In this document: one piece after another, positions 23,470 through 31,668 of the stretch | Numbering within the stretch: position 1 is the first letter of the stretch | How the letters are laid out: the number at the start of each line of letters is the position of its first letter | From: TMED14 sp038145075 | GTDB taxonomy: Bacteria; Bacteroidota; Bacteroidia; Flavobacteriales; Schleiferiaceae | Assembly: GCA_038145075.1 (NCBI GenBank) | Contig: JAYQOY010000011.1 | Coordinates: forward strand, 1 to 39,029 | Length of the DNA: 39,029 nt | Reading direction: 5' to 3' | Made by a program: the position numbers and the translations under genes | The notes under the pieces: generated by a model | Databases searched by the model: none | Told to the model about the DNA's origin: nothing | What the model saw: only the letters and a program-made list of their open reading frames with translations

Positions 23470-24720
23470 TCAGTCCACCTTCTTGAACACCACGGAGGCA
23501 TTGTGACCACCAAAGCCGAAGGTGTTGGAGAGCGCGGCACGTACGACGCGCTTCTGGGGGGTGTTGAAGGTGAAGTTCAATTGGTTGTCCAGCTCGGGAT
23601 CGTCCGTGAAGTGGTTGATCGTGGGGGGCACCGTGTCGTGAACGACGCTCAAGCAGGCGGCTAGCGCTTCAACCGCGCCGGCAGCGCCCAACATGTGGCC
23701 CGTCATGGACTTCGTGGAGCTGATATTCAGTTTGTACGCGTGCTCGCCAAAGACCCCTTGAATGGCTTTGGTTTCAGCAATGTCGCCCAAGGGGGTAGAG
23801 GTGCCGTGCACGTTGACATAATCGATGTCTTCAGGGTGTAAGCCGGCATCTTCGATGGCGTTGCGCATCACGTTCATGGCGCCCAAACCTTCGGGATGGG
23901 GAGCGGTGAGGTGGTGGGCATCGGCAGAAAGGCCACCTCCAGCCAGTTCTGCGTAGATTTTTGCGCCGCGGGCTACCGCGTGCTCGTAGGATTCGAGAAC
24001 CATGCACGCAGCGCCCTCACCCATGACAAAACCGTCGCGGTCTTTGTCGAAGGGACGAGACGCCGTTGCGGGATCGTCGTTGCGGGTAGACAGGGCGTGC
24101 ATGGCGTTGAAACCGCCGATACCGCCGGGGCCAATAGCCGCTTCCGAACCGCCACAGACGATGGCATCTGCCTTGCCCAAACGCAGCAACATCAACGCAT
24201 CGATGAGGGCATTGGTAGACGAGGCACAGGCCGAAACGGTCGTGTAGTTCGGTCCGCGGTAACCGTATTTCATGGAAACATAGCCGCCGCAGATATCTGC
24301 AATCATTTTGGGGATGAAGAAGGGATTGAAGCGTGGAATGCCACCGCCTTCAGCGTAATTGGTTGCTTCTTCAAAGAAGGTGTCTAAACCTCCAATTCCG
24401 GAACCCCAAATCACGCCAACGCGGTCTTTGGAGGTATTAGAGGACTCTAAACCAGAATCCTGGATGGCTTCTTCCGCAGCGATAAGGCCTAGATGCGTGC
24501 AACGGTCCATTCGGCGCATTTCCTTGCGGTCAATGAAATCCTCCACATTGAGGTTCTTGATCTCGCAGGCGAATTGCGTCTTGAAGTTGCTCGTATCAAA
24601 ACGAGTAATGGGAGCGGCACCGCTCTTACCTTGAAGCAGGCCGTCCCAAAATTCGTTGGCAGTATTACCAATAGGAGTCAGAGCACCTATACCGGTAACA
24701 ACTACACGCTTAAGTTCCAT
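23470..24720 (-). CDS. fabF: Beta-ketoacyl-ACP synthase II
   Basis: A 416-residue condensing enzyme for fatty acid elongation that adds malonyl-ACP units to acyl chains. The catalytic triad is Cys165 (VSACASSTN), His305 (VNVHGTSTPLGD) and His342 (KSMTGHMLGAAGA), the FabF/FabB arrangement. Length and the N-terminal KRVVVTGIGALTPIGN fit FabF. It starts 12 nt after the acpP stop and is followed at 3 nt by rnc, so carrier protein and enzyme are co-expressed. Confidence 0.97.
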   Translation of the reverse strand: MELKRVVVTGIGALTPIGNTANEFWDGLLQGKSGAAPITRFDTSNFKTQFACEIKNLNVEDFIDRKEMRRMDRCTHLGLIAAEEAIQDSGLESSNTSKDRVGVIWGSGIGGLDTFFEEATNYAEGGGIPRFNPFFIPKMIADICGGYVSMKYGYRGPNYTTVSACASSTNALIDALMLLRLGKADAIVCGGSEAAIGPGGIGGFNAMHALSTRNDDPATASRPFDKDRDGFVMGEGAACMVLESYEHAVARGAKIYAELAGGGLSADAHHLTAPHPEGLGAMNVMRNAIEDAGLHPEDIDYVNVHGTSTPLGDIAETKAIQGVFGEHAYKLNISSTKSMTGHMLGAAGAVEALAACLSVVHDTVPPTINHFTDDPELDNQLNFTFNTPQKRVVRAALSNTFGFGGHNASVVFKKVD

Positions 24721-24732
24721 CCGATGGGATGT

Positions 24733-24969
24733 TTAGGCTTTAGCAGATTCGATGTACGAAACAGCTTGACCAACCGTAGCAATGTTTTCAGCCTGATCGT
24801 CAGGGATCTGGATGTCGAACTCTTTCTCGAATTCCATGATCAATTCTACAGTGTCCAAAGAGTCAGCGCCCAAATCGTTTTGGAAAGACGCTTCGGCAGT
24901 GACTTCGGCCTCAGAAACGCCGAGCTTGTCAACGATGATGGCCTTTACGCGGGATGCAATATCTGACAT
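24733..24969 (-). CDS. acpP: Acyl carrier protein
   Basis: A 78-residue acidic helical protein with the phosphopantetheine site Ser37 in GADSLDTVE. It carries growing acyl chains for fatty acid synthesis. The frame extends upstream to 25092, but the ATG at 24969 (MSDIASRVK) gives the standard ACP length. A possible -7 box, TTTCTTTG on the minus strand (25000-25007, one mismatch), lies 30 nt upstream. It is the first gene of the acpP-fabF-rnc-small protein-pyk run and divergent from purN. Confidence 0.97.
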   Translation of the reverse strand: MSDIASRVKAIIVDKLGVSEAEVTAEASFQNDLGADSLDTVELIMEFEKEFDIQIPDDQAENIATVGQAVSYIESAKA

Positions 24970-25070
24970 ACCTATAAGTTTAGATTGGTTGAATCGGTGC
25001 AAAGAAACGCCAATCTGCCAATTGGTACAATAGATATTTGTCAACGACCTCCTCTTTTCGCGTGAAGAAC

Positions 25071-25078
25071 TACCTTTG
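25071..25078 (+). promoter_or_regulatory. -7 promoter element for purN
   Basis: TACCTTTG matches TAnnTTTG and lies only 5 nt before the purN ATG, implying an extremely short or absent 5' leader. Confidence 0.65.
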
Positions 25079-25083
25079 AAGCC

Positions 25084-25695
25084 ATGGCCCAAAACGCGTC
25101 GAACCCCCCGATTTTAGTGGCAATTCTGGCTTCGGGCAGTGGCAGCAATGCCGCGGCAATCGTCCAGTATTTCGAGGGGCATAATTTTATTCGGGTCGCG
25201 GGCATTTGGACGAATAAGGCGCAAGCAGGTGTCATTCAGCGCGACTTAGGTGTCCCCATTCACGTTTTTACCCCGGGCACAGGGGATGCGGAGGTGCTCG
25301 CCGTTTGGAAGCAACTAGGCGTGCAGGCGGTGGCATTGGCCGGTTATTTGAAGGCCGTCCCCCTTTTGTGGATTGAGGCTTTTTCGGGCCGAATGTTCAA
25401 CGTGCACCCAGCCCTCCTTCCCAAATTTGGCGGCGCCGGCATGTACGGGCTGCACATCCACCGGGCGGTCGTGGCGGCGGGAGAAAGGCGCTCGGGCCTG
25501 ACCATTCACGAGGTGACCGAGCACTACGACGAGGGACCCATTCGCTTTCAGTGCGAGGTGGACGTTCTCTCCGGAGACCAAGCGGAAGACCTGCAAGCGC
25601 GCATTCTTCGTGCCGAACATTGGGTCTTCCCCCGCGTCCTTGAAGCGCTCCTTTTGGACCAACCTCTACCAAACCCTGACGAATGCCCCGCGTAG
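25084..25695 (+). CDS. purN: Phosphoribosylglycinamide formyltransferase
   Basis: A 203-residue GAR transformylase that transfers a formyl group from 10-formyl-THF to glycinamide ribonucleotide in purine synthesis. The N-terminal ASGSGSN phosphate-binding loop and the catalytic set Asn106, His108 (FNVHPALLP) and Asp149 (HYDEGPI) are present. The sequence GMYGLHIHRAVV replaces the more usual GxxxHxxA region and fits the family. rnhA overlaps its end by 13 nt, so the two are coupled. Confidence 0.94.
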   Translation: MAQNASNPPILVAILASGSGSNAAAIVQYFEGHNFIRVAGIWTNKAQAGVIQRDLGVPIHVFTPGTGDAEVLAVWKQLGVQAVALAGYLKAVPLLWIEAFSGRMFNVHPALLPKFGGAGMYGLHIHRAVVAAGERRSGLTIHEVTEHYDEGPIRFQCEVDVLSGDQAEDLQARILRAEHWVFPRVLEALLLDQPLPNPDECPA

Positions 25696-26153
25696 AACTC
25701 TACACCGACGGTGCCGCCAAAGGCAATCCAGGCCCAGGGGGCTATGGGGCCATTTTGCGCAGCGGCTCACACGAAAAAGAATTGTCGGCGGGCTTCTACC
25801 ACACGACCAACAACCGGATGGAACTCCTGGCCGTCATTGTGGGCCTCGAAGCTTTAAAGGTGCCAGGCTGCGAGGTGCTGGTGGTTTCGGACAGCAAGTA
25901 TGTGGTGGACGCCTTTGAAAAACGCTGGATCGAAGGATGGAAGCGCAAACGCTGGGACAAAGTGAAGAATCCCGACCTCTGGAAGCGCTTGCTAAAGGCC
26001 ATGGAGCCCCATCAGGTCACGTTTCAGTGGATCAAAGGCCACAACGAACACCCCGAAAACGAGCGCTGCGACCGCCTCGCAGTAGCGGCTTCGCATGCCC
26101 CCAAGGAGCAAGACCACGGCTATCAACCGACGGACAAAGGCTTAGGCCTGTAG
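25683..26153 (+). CDS. rnhA: Ribonuclease HI
   Basis: A 156-residue RNase H that degrades RNA in RNA-DNA hybrids. All active-site residues are present: Asp9 (YTDGAAKGNPGPGG), Glu47 (NRMELLA), Asp70 (VSDSKYVVDA), His123 and Asp130 (GHNEHPENERCDRLA). The basic handle region (WKRKRWDKVKN) follows the third acid. The ATG lies inside the purN 3' end. Its own 3' end overlaps the convergent GH3 gene by 12 bp. Confidence 0.96.
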   Translation: MPRVELYTDGAAKGNPGPGGYGAILRSGSHEKELSAGFYHTTNNRMELLAVIVGLEALKVPGCEVLVVSDSKYVVDAFEKRWIEGWKRKRWDKVKNPDLWKRLLKAMEPHQVTFQWIKGHNEHPENERCDRLAVAASHAPKEQDHGYQPTDKGLGL

Positions 26154-27644
26154 GGCGAGCAGGGCGTTGGCGATCTTTCGGTCGTTGGTGAGGCGCGGCA
26201 CTTTGTTTTGGCCGCCCAGCTTTCCTTCGGACTTCATGTATTGAATGAAGGATTCGGGCCCAAGGGCACGCAGCACGCAAGGCTTCAAAATATTTCCCGA
26301 AATCAAATCGTCGTAGTAGCTGTTTTTGCGGCGCAAAGCGGCGTCCAAGGTGGCGGCAAAGGCGCTGATGTCGGCGGGGAGCTCGTCAAACTCAACGAGC
26401 CATTCGTGGTACGGCAGGCCGCCCTCGCTCGGGTTGACGTTAGGAGCGACGGTGAATTCGCGCACCAGTCCACCGTGTTGGTTGAGGGCTTGGTCCATGG
26501 CAAATTCCACCTCGGATCCGATGACGTGTTCGCCGAAGGCAGAGATGAAGTGTTTGATTCGGCCTGTAACCCGAATACGGTACGGAGACTTGGACACAAA
26601 CTGAATCGTGTCGCCAATGCTGTAGCCCCAAAGGCCGGCGTTGGTGTTCAAAATCAGCGCGTAGTTGACCCCCAATGCGACCTCGCCAATGCTCAAGCGT
26701 GGAGGGTTCTCTTCAAAGAACTGGTCGGCAGGCACAAATTCGTAGAACATTTCATTGTTCAAGAGCAGGAGCAAATCGGGGCTGTCCGCCTGGTCTTGGT
26801 ACGCAAAGAAACCTTCAGAGGCCGGATAGGTTTCCAAGACAGGGATGTTCTTGCCGAAAAGTTCGAGCAAGCGCGCGCGGTAGGGCTCCAAGGCGACGCC
26901 ACCGGTCACAAAGAGGTCAAAATTTGGGAAGATCTCCGCAATGGTCTTTTTTCCCGTCTTTTCCATCAAGCGCTCAAAGTACATCTGCACCCAGGGCGGA
27001 ATGCCGCTGATGACGGTCATGTCGGCAGTGTAGGTTTCCTCCGCGATGGCCTCGACCTTGGTCTCCCAATCTTCGATGCAGTTGGTTTCCCAGGAGGGCA
27101 TGCGGTTTTTCAATAAGTAGCTAGGCACAAAGTGTGCGGTGATGCCAGACAAACGGCCCAAGGCGACGCCCTTCTTGTCTTCCAACTCCGGGCTGCCCTG
27201 GAGAAAGATCATTTTGCCGTTCAAGAAGCCGGTTCGTCCGGTGTTCCGAATGTGCGCAAACAGTGCATTGCGGGCCGACTTAATGTGGTAGGGTACGGAC
27301 TCCTTGGTCAGGGGAATGTACTTGGCGCCCGAGGTGGTCCCGCTGGTTTTCGCATAGTACAAGGGTCGGCCTGGCCAAAGCACATCCGATTCGCCGTCCA
27401 CGACGCGGTCTACATAGGAACGCAACCCTTCGTAATCGCGTAAAGGCACGCGCTCCTTGAACTCCGCATGTGTTTGGATGTCTGCAAACCCGTGGTCCTT
27501 GCCAAAGGCGGTTTCCTTCGCGGCCTGCAGCAAGCGGTGAAAAACGGCCTCTTGCGTTTCTACCGGTTTGGAGGCCCATTTTTGGGTTTCGCGTTCGGCA
27601 CTAGCGGCCCAAATTCGGGCGCCTATCTCTTTGATGCTGGCCAT
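26142..27644 (-). CDS. GH3-family protein (acyl-adenylate/amide synthetase-like)
   Basis: 500 residues from ATG 27644. It belongs to the GH3 superfamily, named after plant auxin-responsive proteins that adenylate carboxylic acids such as jasmonate or indole-acetate and join them to amino acids. Visible family features are the phosphate-binding loop KTSGTTSGAKYIPLT (about 110-125), the FVTGGVALEPYRARL and ETYPASEGFFAYQ segments, and the GRIKHFISAFGEHV hinge. GH3 homologues occur across Bacteroidota, but their substrates there are not established. It is one base from the LytM-like gene upstream, so they are co-transcribed. The longer open frame to 27755 is rejected because it runs into that gene. 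Confidence 0.88.
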   Translation of the reverse strand: MASIKEIGARIWAASAERETQKWASKPVETQEAVFHRLLQAAKETAFGKDHGFADIQTHAEFKERVPLRDYEGLRSYVDRVVDGESDVLWPGRPLYYAKTSGTTSGAKYIPLTKESVPYHIKSARNALFAHIRNTGRTGFLNGKMIFLQGSPELEDKKGVALGRLSGITAHFVPSYLLKNRMPSWETNCIEDWETKVEAIAEETYTADMTVISGIPPWVQMYFERLMEKTGKKTIAEIFPNFDLFVTGGVALEPYRARLLELFGKNIPVLETYPASEGFFAYQDQADSPDLLLLLNNEMFYEFVPADQFFEENPPRLSIGEVALGVNYALILNTNAGLWGYSIGDTIQFVSKSPYRIRVTGRIKHFISAFGEHVIGSEVEFAMDQALNQHGGLVREFTVAPNVNPSEGGLPYHEWLVEFDELPADISAFAATLDAALRRKNSYYDDLISGNILKPCVLRALGPESFIQYMKSEGKLGGQNKVPRLTNDRKIANALLALQA

Positions 27645-27645
27645 C

Positions 27646-28485
27646 TTAAAATCCGAGTAATTTTTCCAAGTTGAGCGATTCGCCACCCAACCAATATTGA
27701 ACCGAAAGGTAGGGCTGCTCGCCTTCAGGCGCCTCTCCCAAGGAACCCAGGACATCGCCCTGGCGCAGGTAGTCGCCGGCGCGCTTGCTCACTTTGGCCA
27801 AATTTCCGTAGCGACCCAAGGCCCCGCCCGAATGCTGCACCAAAACCACAAAGCCCAGTGAAGGCGTACCCTCTACACTCAGCACGGTTCCGTCCTTCAT
27901 GGCGACGACGTTGTCTCCGTCTTTGCCCGAAATCTGGATGCCAAACTCCCGCCGTGAGCTGCGCTGCCCCTTCAACAGGGTTCCGTTCAAAGGCATCCGC
28001 AATTCCTTGTCGGGATCTACGCTTCCCTTGGATTGGGCATCCAATTCGGCCACCGTCTGGCGCAGCGCCAATTCGCGGTCGGTAGGCTTCAATTTCTCTG
28101 GGCTCCATCCCGCGGGAGGCACAGCCCCGCCCAGCGAATCCACGGGCAGCTCATCGTTCATCACCGCTTGCAAGCGCCGAATAAAGGCATCTTGGTAGGA
28201 CAACTGGGTCAAAAGCGAATCTGTTTCCTGATCCAAGGAAATGGCCGAACGCCGCAAATACGTGCTCGCATAGCCTGGGATATACTCCCGAAGTGGCGTA
28301 TACGCAATAAGGAGGATGGTGCTAATCACCAGGACCACGGCGGTCGTCCCCACCACGACAAAGACGTTAAACCGACTGAGCACCAAAGAAAAACGCTCCT
28401 CAAAAGAGGTCTCGTCCAAGAGTACGACGCGGTACTTTCGGAGCCATTTTTTCCAGCGCTTGGGCGCTTTGTTTTCGCTTTCCAT
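27646..28485 (-). CDS. LytM/M23-like membrane protein lacking zinc ligands
   Basis: A 279-residue protein with a cytoplasmic, basic N-terminus (about 1-40), one membrane helix (about 41-62), a helical linker (about 80-155) and a C-terminal LytM-like beta domain (about 165-265). The domain scaffold is recognisable (GDNVVAMKDGTVLSV, GFVVLVQHSGG, GDYLRQGDVLGSLG). The zinc ligands of M23 endopeptidases are gone: the first His and Asp positions read Phe and Gln (REFGIQI), the YxHL element reads YGNL, and the HxH element reads YLSVQYW. It is therefore probably not an enzyme. It may act like EnvC/NlpD-type activators or as a structural partner. It is one base from the GH3 gene and divergent from porW. 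Confidence 0.85.
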   Translation of the reverse strand: MESENKAPKRWKKWLRKYRVVLLDETSFEERFSLVLSRFNVFVVVGTTAVVLVISTILLIAYTPLREYIPGYASTYLRRSAISLDQETDSLLTQLSYQDAFIRRLQAVMNDELPVDSLGGAVPPAGWSPEKLKPTDRELALRQTVAELDAQSKGSVDPDKELRMPLNGTLLKGQRSSRREFGIQISGKDGDNVVAMKDGTVLSVEGTPSLGFVVLVQHSGGALGRYGNLAKVSKRAGDYLRQGDVLGSLGEAPEGEQPYLSVQYWLGGESLNLEKLLGF

Positions 28486-28491
28486 GCTTCA

Positions 28492-28499
28492 CAAAGATA
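28492..28499 (-). promoter_or_regulatory. -7 promoter element for the LytM-like gene
   Basis: The minus strand reads TATCTTTG, matching TAnnTTTG, 6 nt before the ATG at 28485. It is paired back-to-back with the porW element at 28529. Confidence 0.65.
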
Positions 28500-28528
28500 T
28501 TGGGTCCGCGCGGCCCACCTACATGAAA

Positions 28529-28536
28529 TAACTTTG
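28529..28536 (+). promoter_or_regulatory. -7 promoter element for porW
   Basis: TAACTTTG matches TAnnTTTG, 36 nt before the ATG at 28573. It may drive porW and bactofilin and possibly read into the atp genes. Confidence 0.65.
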
Positions 28537-28572
28537 GCCTCGCGTCGTTAAGTTGGTTCGGCCGCAGTAATC

Positions 28573-31248
28573 ATGGGTAAACGCACGGTATTCACTTCGT
28601 CTTTTGCAGCAGGAATCCTTCTGGTGACCTTGCTGGCATCAGGCTGTAGCCGTACCAAAGACCGGGCCATCAACCGCACCTACCATCAGATGACGGCGCG
28701 CTTCAACCCGCTCTTCAACGGCCAAGAAGCCTACCAAGAAGCCCTGAAGCAACTCCAATCCGAGCACGTCGACGTCTACGACCGCGTGTTGGACATCTAC
28801 CCCTACGGGCAAGCCAAAGAGGGCAGCGCCCCCGCCGCTTCCCTCAAGCGCGCCATCGAAAAGGCCACCAAAACGGTCCAAGAACACAGCATGATGTTCC
28901 GCGGCACCCAAAAGAATACCGTCATCTACGACGCCTACGTTCTCATGGGCCAATCCCAAGCCCTCCTGGGCCTCGACGTAGCGGCTCAAGAGTCCTTTGC
29001 CATCGTCACGCGGAACACCGACCGCAAGGCGAAGCGCCCCTGGAACCAAGAACGCCTCTTCTCCCAGGGCGAAGCCAACCTCTTCTACGACGCGGAACTT
29101 TCGCGCATCCTCATCCTCGCCCGTCAGGGCAATGGCCCCGCCACCCTGGCGGCCCTGGACGAACTCGAACGCACCGGAGTCCCCGACGCCTACGCCACCG
29201 AAATCCTCGTCCTGCGCGCCCAGGCGCACCGCAGCAACGAAGAGTGGATTCTGGCGGCGGACCTGTTGAAACAAGCCTCCGAACGCCTTAAGGACAAAAA
29301 GCGCTGGGCGCGCTATGCCTTCATCGCGGGCCAGGTCTACGAACTTCAAGGCGAGCGGACCTTGGCCCGTCAAGCCTTTGAGCGCTGCATTGCCGGCCAA
29401 CCCGGCACCTACGACATGCTGTTGGAGGCCCAACTTCACAAAACCCTCAACGGCGACGGCCGCCCTCAAAAGCTCTACGCGGAGCTTCTCAAGCTCCTCA
29501 AGGAGCCCAAAAATGCCAACTACCGCGACCGTATTTACTTCGCGTTGGCACGGGTCGCCCAGTCCCAGGAAGACGCCAAAAACGAACTCTTTTACCTCGA
29601 CCGCTGCATCGGCGCAGGCCAGCCGGATCGACCCGTGCTATTGGCCATGGCCTATTCAGAGCGCGGCACGATGCACTTCGATGCGAAGCGCTACAACCGG
29701 GCGCAGGTGGATGTGGATTCGGCGTTTGCGCTGCTGCCCGAGGGCCACGCGCTCAAGAAGGCCATTGCCAAGCGCCGCGACGGCTTGAATGCGTTGATGT
29801 CGGTGGTGGAGATTTTGGACCGGAACGATTCGCTGCTCGTGTTGAGCACGAAGTCGGAGGCCTTCTTGCGGTCGAAGTTTACGGCCTATATCGCGGATTT
29901 GAAGCGGCAAGAGCAGCAGGCGATTAAGGCGGCGGAGCGTGCGGCGCTCAACGCGCAGTTGAATGCGCAGTCCGCGCTGCTGGCGGCGCAGGGCCCAGTG
30001 GCCGGTGCGAACACAGCTGGGGGGTGGATTTTCTACAATCCCGTGTCGCGTGCGGCGGGGATGGCCAGCTTTACGACGAACTGGGGCCAGCGCCCTAACG
30101 TGGACAACTGGCGCCTGCAGAGTGCGTCTGGTACCTGGGCCATGGGTACCATGGGGCAGGGTGGGCCGTCGGCGCCCGAGGACCCGAGCAATGCGGAGGC
30201 CTATGTGGATCCGACTTATGAGTTGTCGACGTATTTGGACGCCATTCCCAAGACGGAGGAGGCAAAGGATTCGTGTCAGGCCTTGATTTGTGCGGCCCTG
30301 GTGGAAGCAGCGGCGATTTACCGCGACCAGATTGGGGATTTGGATCAAGCCTTGGCGAGCTTGAAGCGCCGCGCGGCCGAATGCGGGTTGCCCGACAGCC
30401 TGCGAGGCGAGTGCGCGCAGGTGACGAATTCGGCTTGTGAAGCGGAAGCCTTTACGCATTATGCCTTGCACCGCTTGTACCTGCAGCGTGAAGAGGCCAT
30501 TCAGGCGGAGGCGGAGAAGGAGCTTGTTTTAAGCCGCTACCCAAAAACGCGGTATGCGGCCCTGTTGCGTGGCGAAGTGGAGCAGAAAAGGGAGCAATCT
30601 TCGGCTTCCGCGGCCTTCCGCGGGCTGGTGGGCCATGTGGAGAAGCGGCAGTGGGACGCAGCCTTGGCGCTGTTTAAGGCCACGACGTGGAGTGCCGAGG
30701 AGGCCCCACAGGCGGCCTTGTTGCGCGCTCAAGCCGTGGGAGGAAAGAGCGGACGCCAGGCCTATATCCAAGCTCTGACGGATGTGGAAGAGGGATTCCC
30801 CAACACGCCCCAAGCGGTGGCGGCTGGAAATATCAAGATGGCCTTAGCCGCGGACGCGGTGGATGAGGCGGCGGCTTCGTCACCCTATGTGGAGGCGCTT
30901 TCGGTGCCGCATCAGGTGCTGATGGTATTTAGTTCGGCCGGAAACGCCAACGACGTGCGCAATGCTTTGGCGCGCTTCCACCAACAGTATTTTGCGGGGG
31001 CTCCGATGAGCATTCGGGTACTTCCCTTTAATGAAAGCACCCAAATCGTTGCGGTGGACGGCTTTAAAAACAGCACGGAAGCCATGGACTATCGGACCAA
31101 AGTGAAACGTGCGACCCCCGTAACGCAGTTCCTTTCTCCCTACGATGCGAAGTACTGGCCTATAACCGTGCAAAATTTTACGCATTTTTACAGTCAGAAA
31201 GACTTGAAGGGCTACGAAGCCTGGGTTGAAATGATATACACGCTATGA
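28573..31248 (+). CDS. porW: Type IX secretion system lipoprotein PorW/SprE (TPR protein)
   Basis: An 891-residue lipoprotein with lipobox LLASGC (Cys25). The mature start, SRTKDRAINRTYHQMTARFNPLFNGQEAYQEALKQL, is the hallmark of PorW/SprE proteins, required for type IX secretion and gliding in Bacteroidota. TPR-like helical repeats fill about 100-420. A linker (about 440-530) is rich in Ala/Gln and contains the AGGWIFYNP and DNWR segments of the family. More helical repeats follow (about 560-760), then a C-terminal region. PorW is thought to bridge outer and inner T9SS parts (known). Codon choice changes sharply near residue 356: NNC/NNA before, NNG/NNT after. Its stop overlaps the bactofilin start (ATGA). 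Confidence 0.9.
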   Translation: MGKRTVFTSSFAAGILLVTLLASGCSRTKDRAINRTYHQMTARFNPLFNGQEAYQEALKQLQSEHVDVYDRVLDIYPYGQAKEGSAPAASLKRAIEKATKTVQEHSMMFRGTQKNTVIYDAYVLMGQSQALLGLDVAAQESFAIVTRNTDRKAKRPWNQERLFSQGEANLFYDAELSRILILARQGNGPATLAALDELERTGVPDAYATEILVLRAQAHRSNEEWILAADLLKQASERLKDKKRWARYAFIAGQVYELQGERTLARQAFERCIAGQPGTYDMLLEAQLHKTLNGDGRPQKLYAELLKLLKEPKNANYRDRIYFALARVAQSQEDAKNELFYLDRCIGAGQPDRPVLLAMAYSERGTMHFDAKRYNRAQVDVDSAFALLPEGHALKKAIAKRRDGLNALMSVVEILDRNDSLLVLSTKSEAFLRSKFTAYIADLKRQEQQAIKAAERAALNAQLNAQSALLAAQGPVAGANTAGGWIFYNPVSRAAGMASFTTNWGQRPNVDNWRLQSASGTWAMGTMGQGGPSAPEDPSNAEAYVDPTYELSTYLDAIPKTEEAKDSCQALICAALVEAAAIYRDQIGDLDQALASLKRRAAECGLPDSLRGECAQVTNSACEAEAFTHYALHRLYLQREEAIQAEAEKELVLSRYPKTRYAALLRGEVEQKREQSSASAAFRGLVGHVEKRQWDAALALFKATTWSAEEAPQAALLRAQAVGGKSGRQAYIQALTDVEEGFPNTPQAVAAGNIKMALAADAVDEAAASSPYVEALSVPHQVLMVFSSAGNANDVRNALARFHQQYFAGAPMSIRVLPFNESTQIVAVDGFKNSTEAMDYRTKVKRATPVTQFLSPYDAKYWPITVQNFTHFYSQKDLKGYEAWVEMIYTL

Positions 31249-31655
31249 TGAATTCACCACGACGCAACGAAGCAGGCGGAGAGCACAACCGCATTGTAGA
31301 AGGGACGCAACTGCAGGGCAATATCCATTCGCCAGGCGACATTCGGATTGACGGCCATGTGAAGGGCAACCTTTCCGTGGGCGGAAAATTGGTGGTGGGC
31401 CCAAGTGGGGCAGTGGACGGCGAAGTGCGCGCTCAGGAGGCGAGCATCGCGGGCCGTGTCATTGGTAAACTGGAAATCAAAGGCTTGACGACCTTGGCGC
31501 AGACCGCCAATGTCCAAGCGGATTTGAATACCGAAAAATTGGCCGTTGAAACGGGTGCCCAATTCACGGGAACTTGCACGATGGCCAACCGCAAAACCAC
31601 GGCGACGCCTGCAGATACCGTAGCCGCTAAGAAAGACGAAGCTTCAGCAGCCTAA
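31245..31655 (+). CDS. Bactofilin (polymer-forming cytoskeletal protein)
   Basis: A 136-residue bactofilin. The core (about 18-115) is a right-handed beta-helix with regular Gly-rich turns, such as LQGNIHSPGDIRIDGHVKGNLSVGGKLVVGPSGAVDGEV. Both tails are polar and probably disordered. Bactofilins self-assemble into filaments without nucleotide and position envelope enzymes, often M23 peptidases. The ATG overlaps the porW stop by 4 nt (ATGA), so translation is coupled. A second ATG follows immediately (31248). The LytM-like gene lies on the other side of porW. atpZ begins 13 nt after its stop. Confidence 0.92.
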   Translation: MMNSPRRNEAGGEHNRIVEGTQLQGNIHSPGDIRIDGHVKGNLSVGGKLVVGPSGAVDGEVRAQEASIAGRVIGKLEIKGLTTLAQTANVQADLNTEKLAVETGAQFTGTCTMANRKTTATPADTVAAKKDEASAA

Positions 31656-31668
31656 GGGCGGGCGGAGC

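Noticed and set aside
26208..27116. Long plus-strand open frame opposite the GH3 gene
   Set aside because: Antisense shadow without start context or family pattern.
27646..28485. Active M23 endopeptidase
   Set aside because: No His or Asp remains at the zinc positions, so only the fold is assigned.
28639..29469. 276-residue minus-strand frame opposite porW
   Set aside because: It exists because the coding strand is strongly NNC-biased; no motif and no promoter.
29656..30471. 271-residue minus-strand frame in the second half of porW
   Set aside because: Arg/Leu-rich shadow translation; it starts about where codon bias changes and reflects that bias only.
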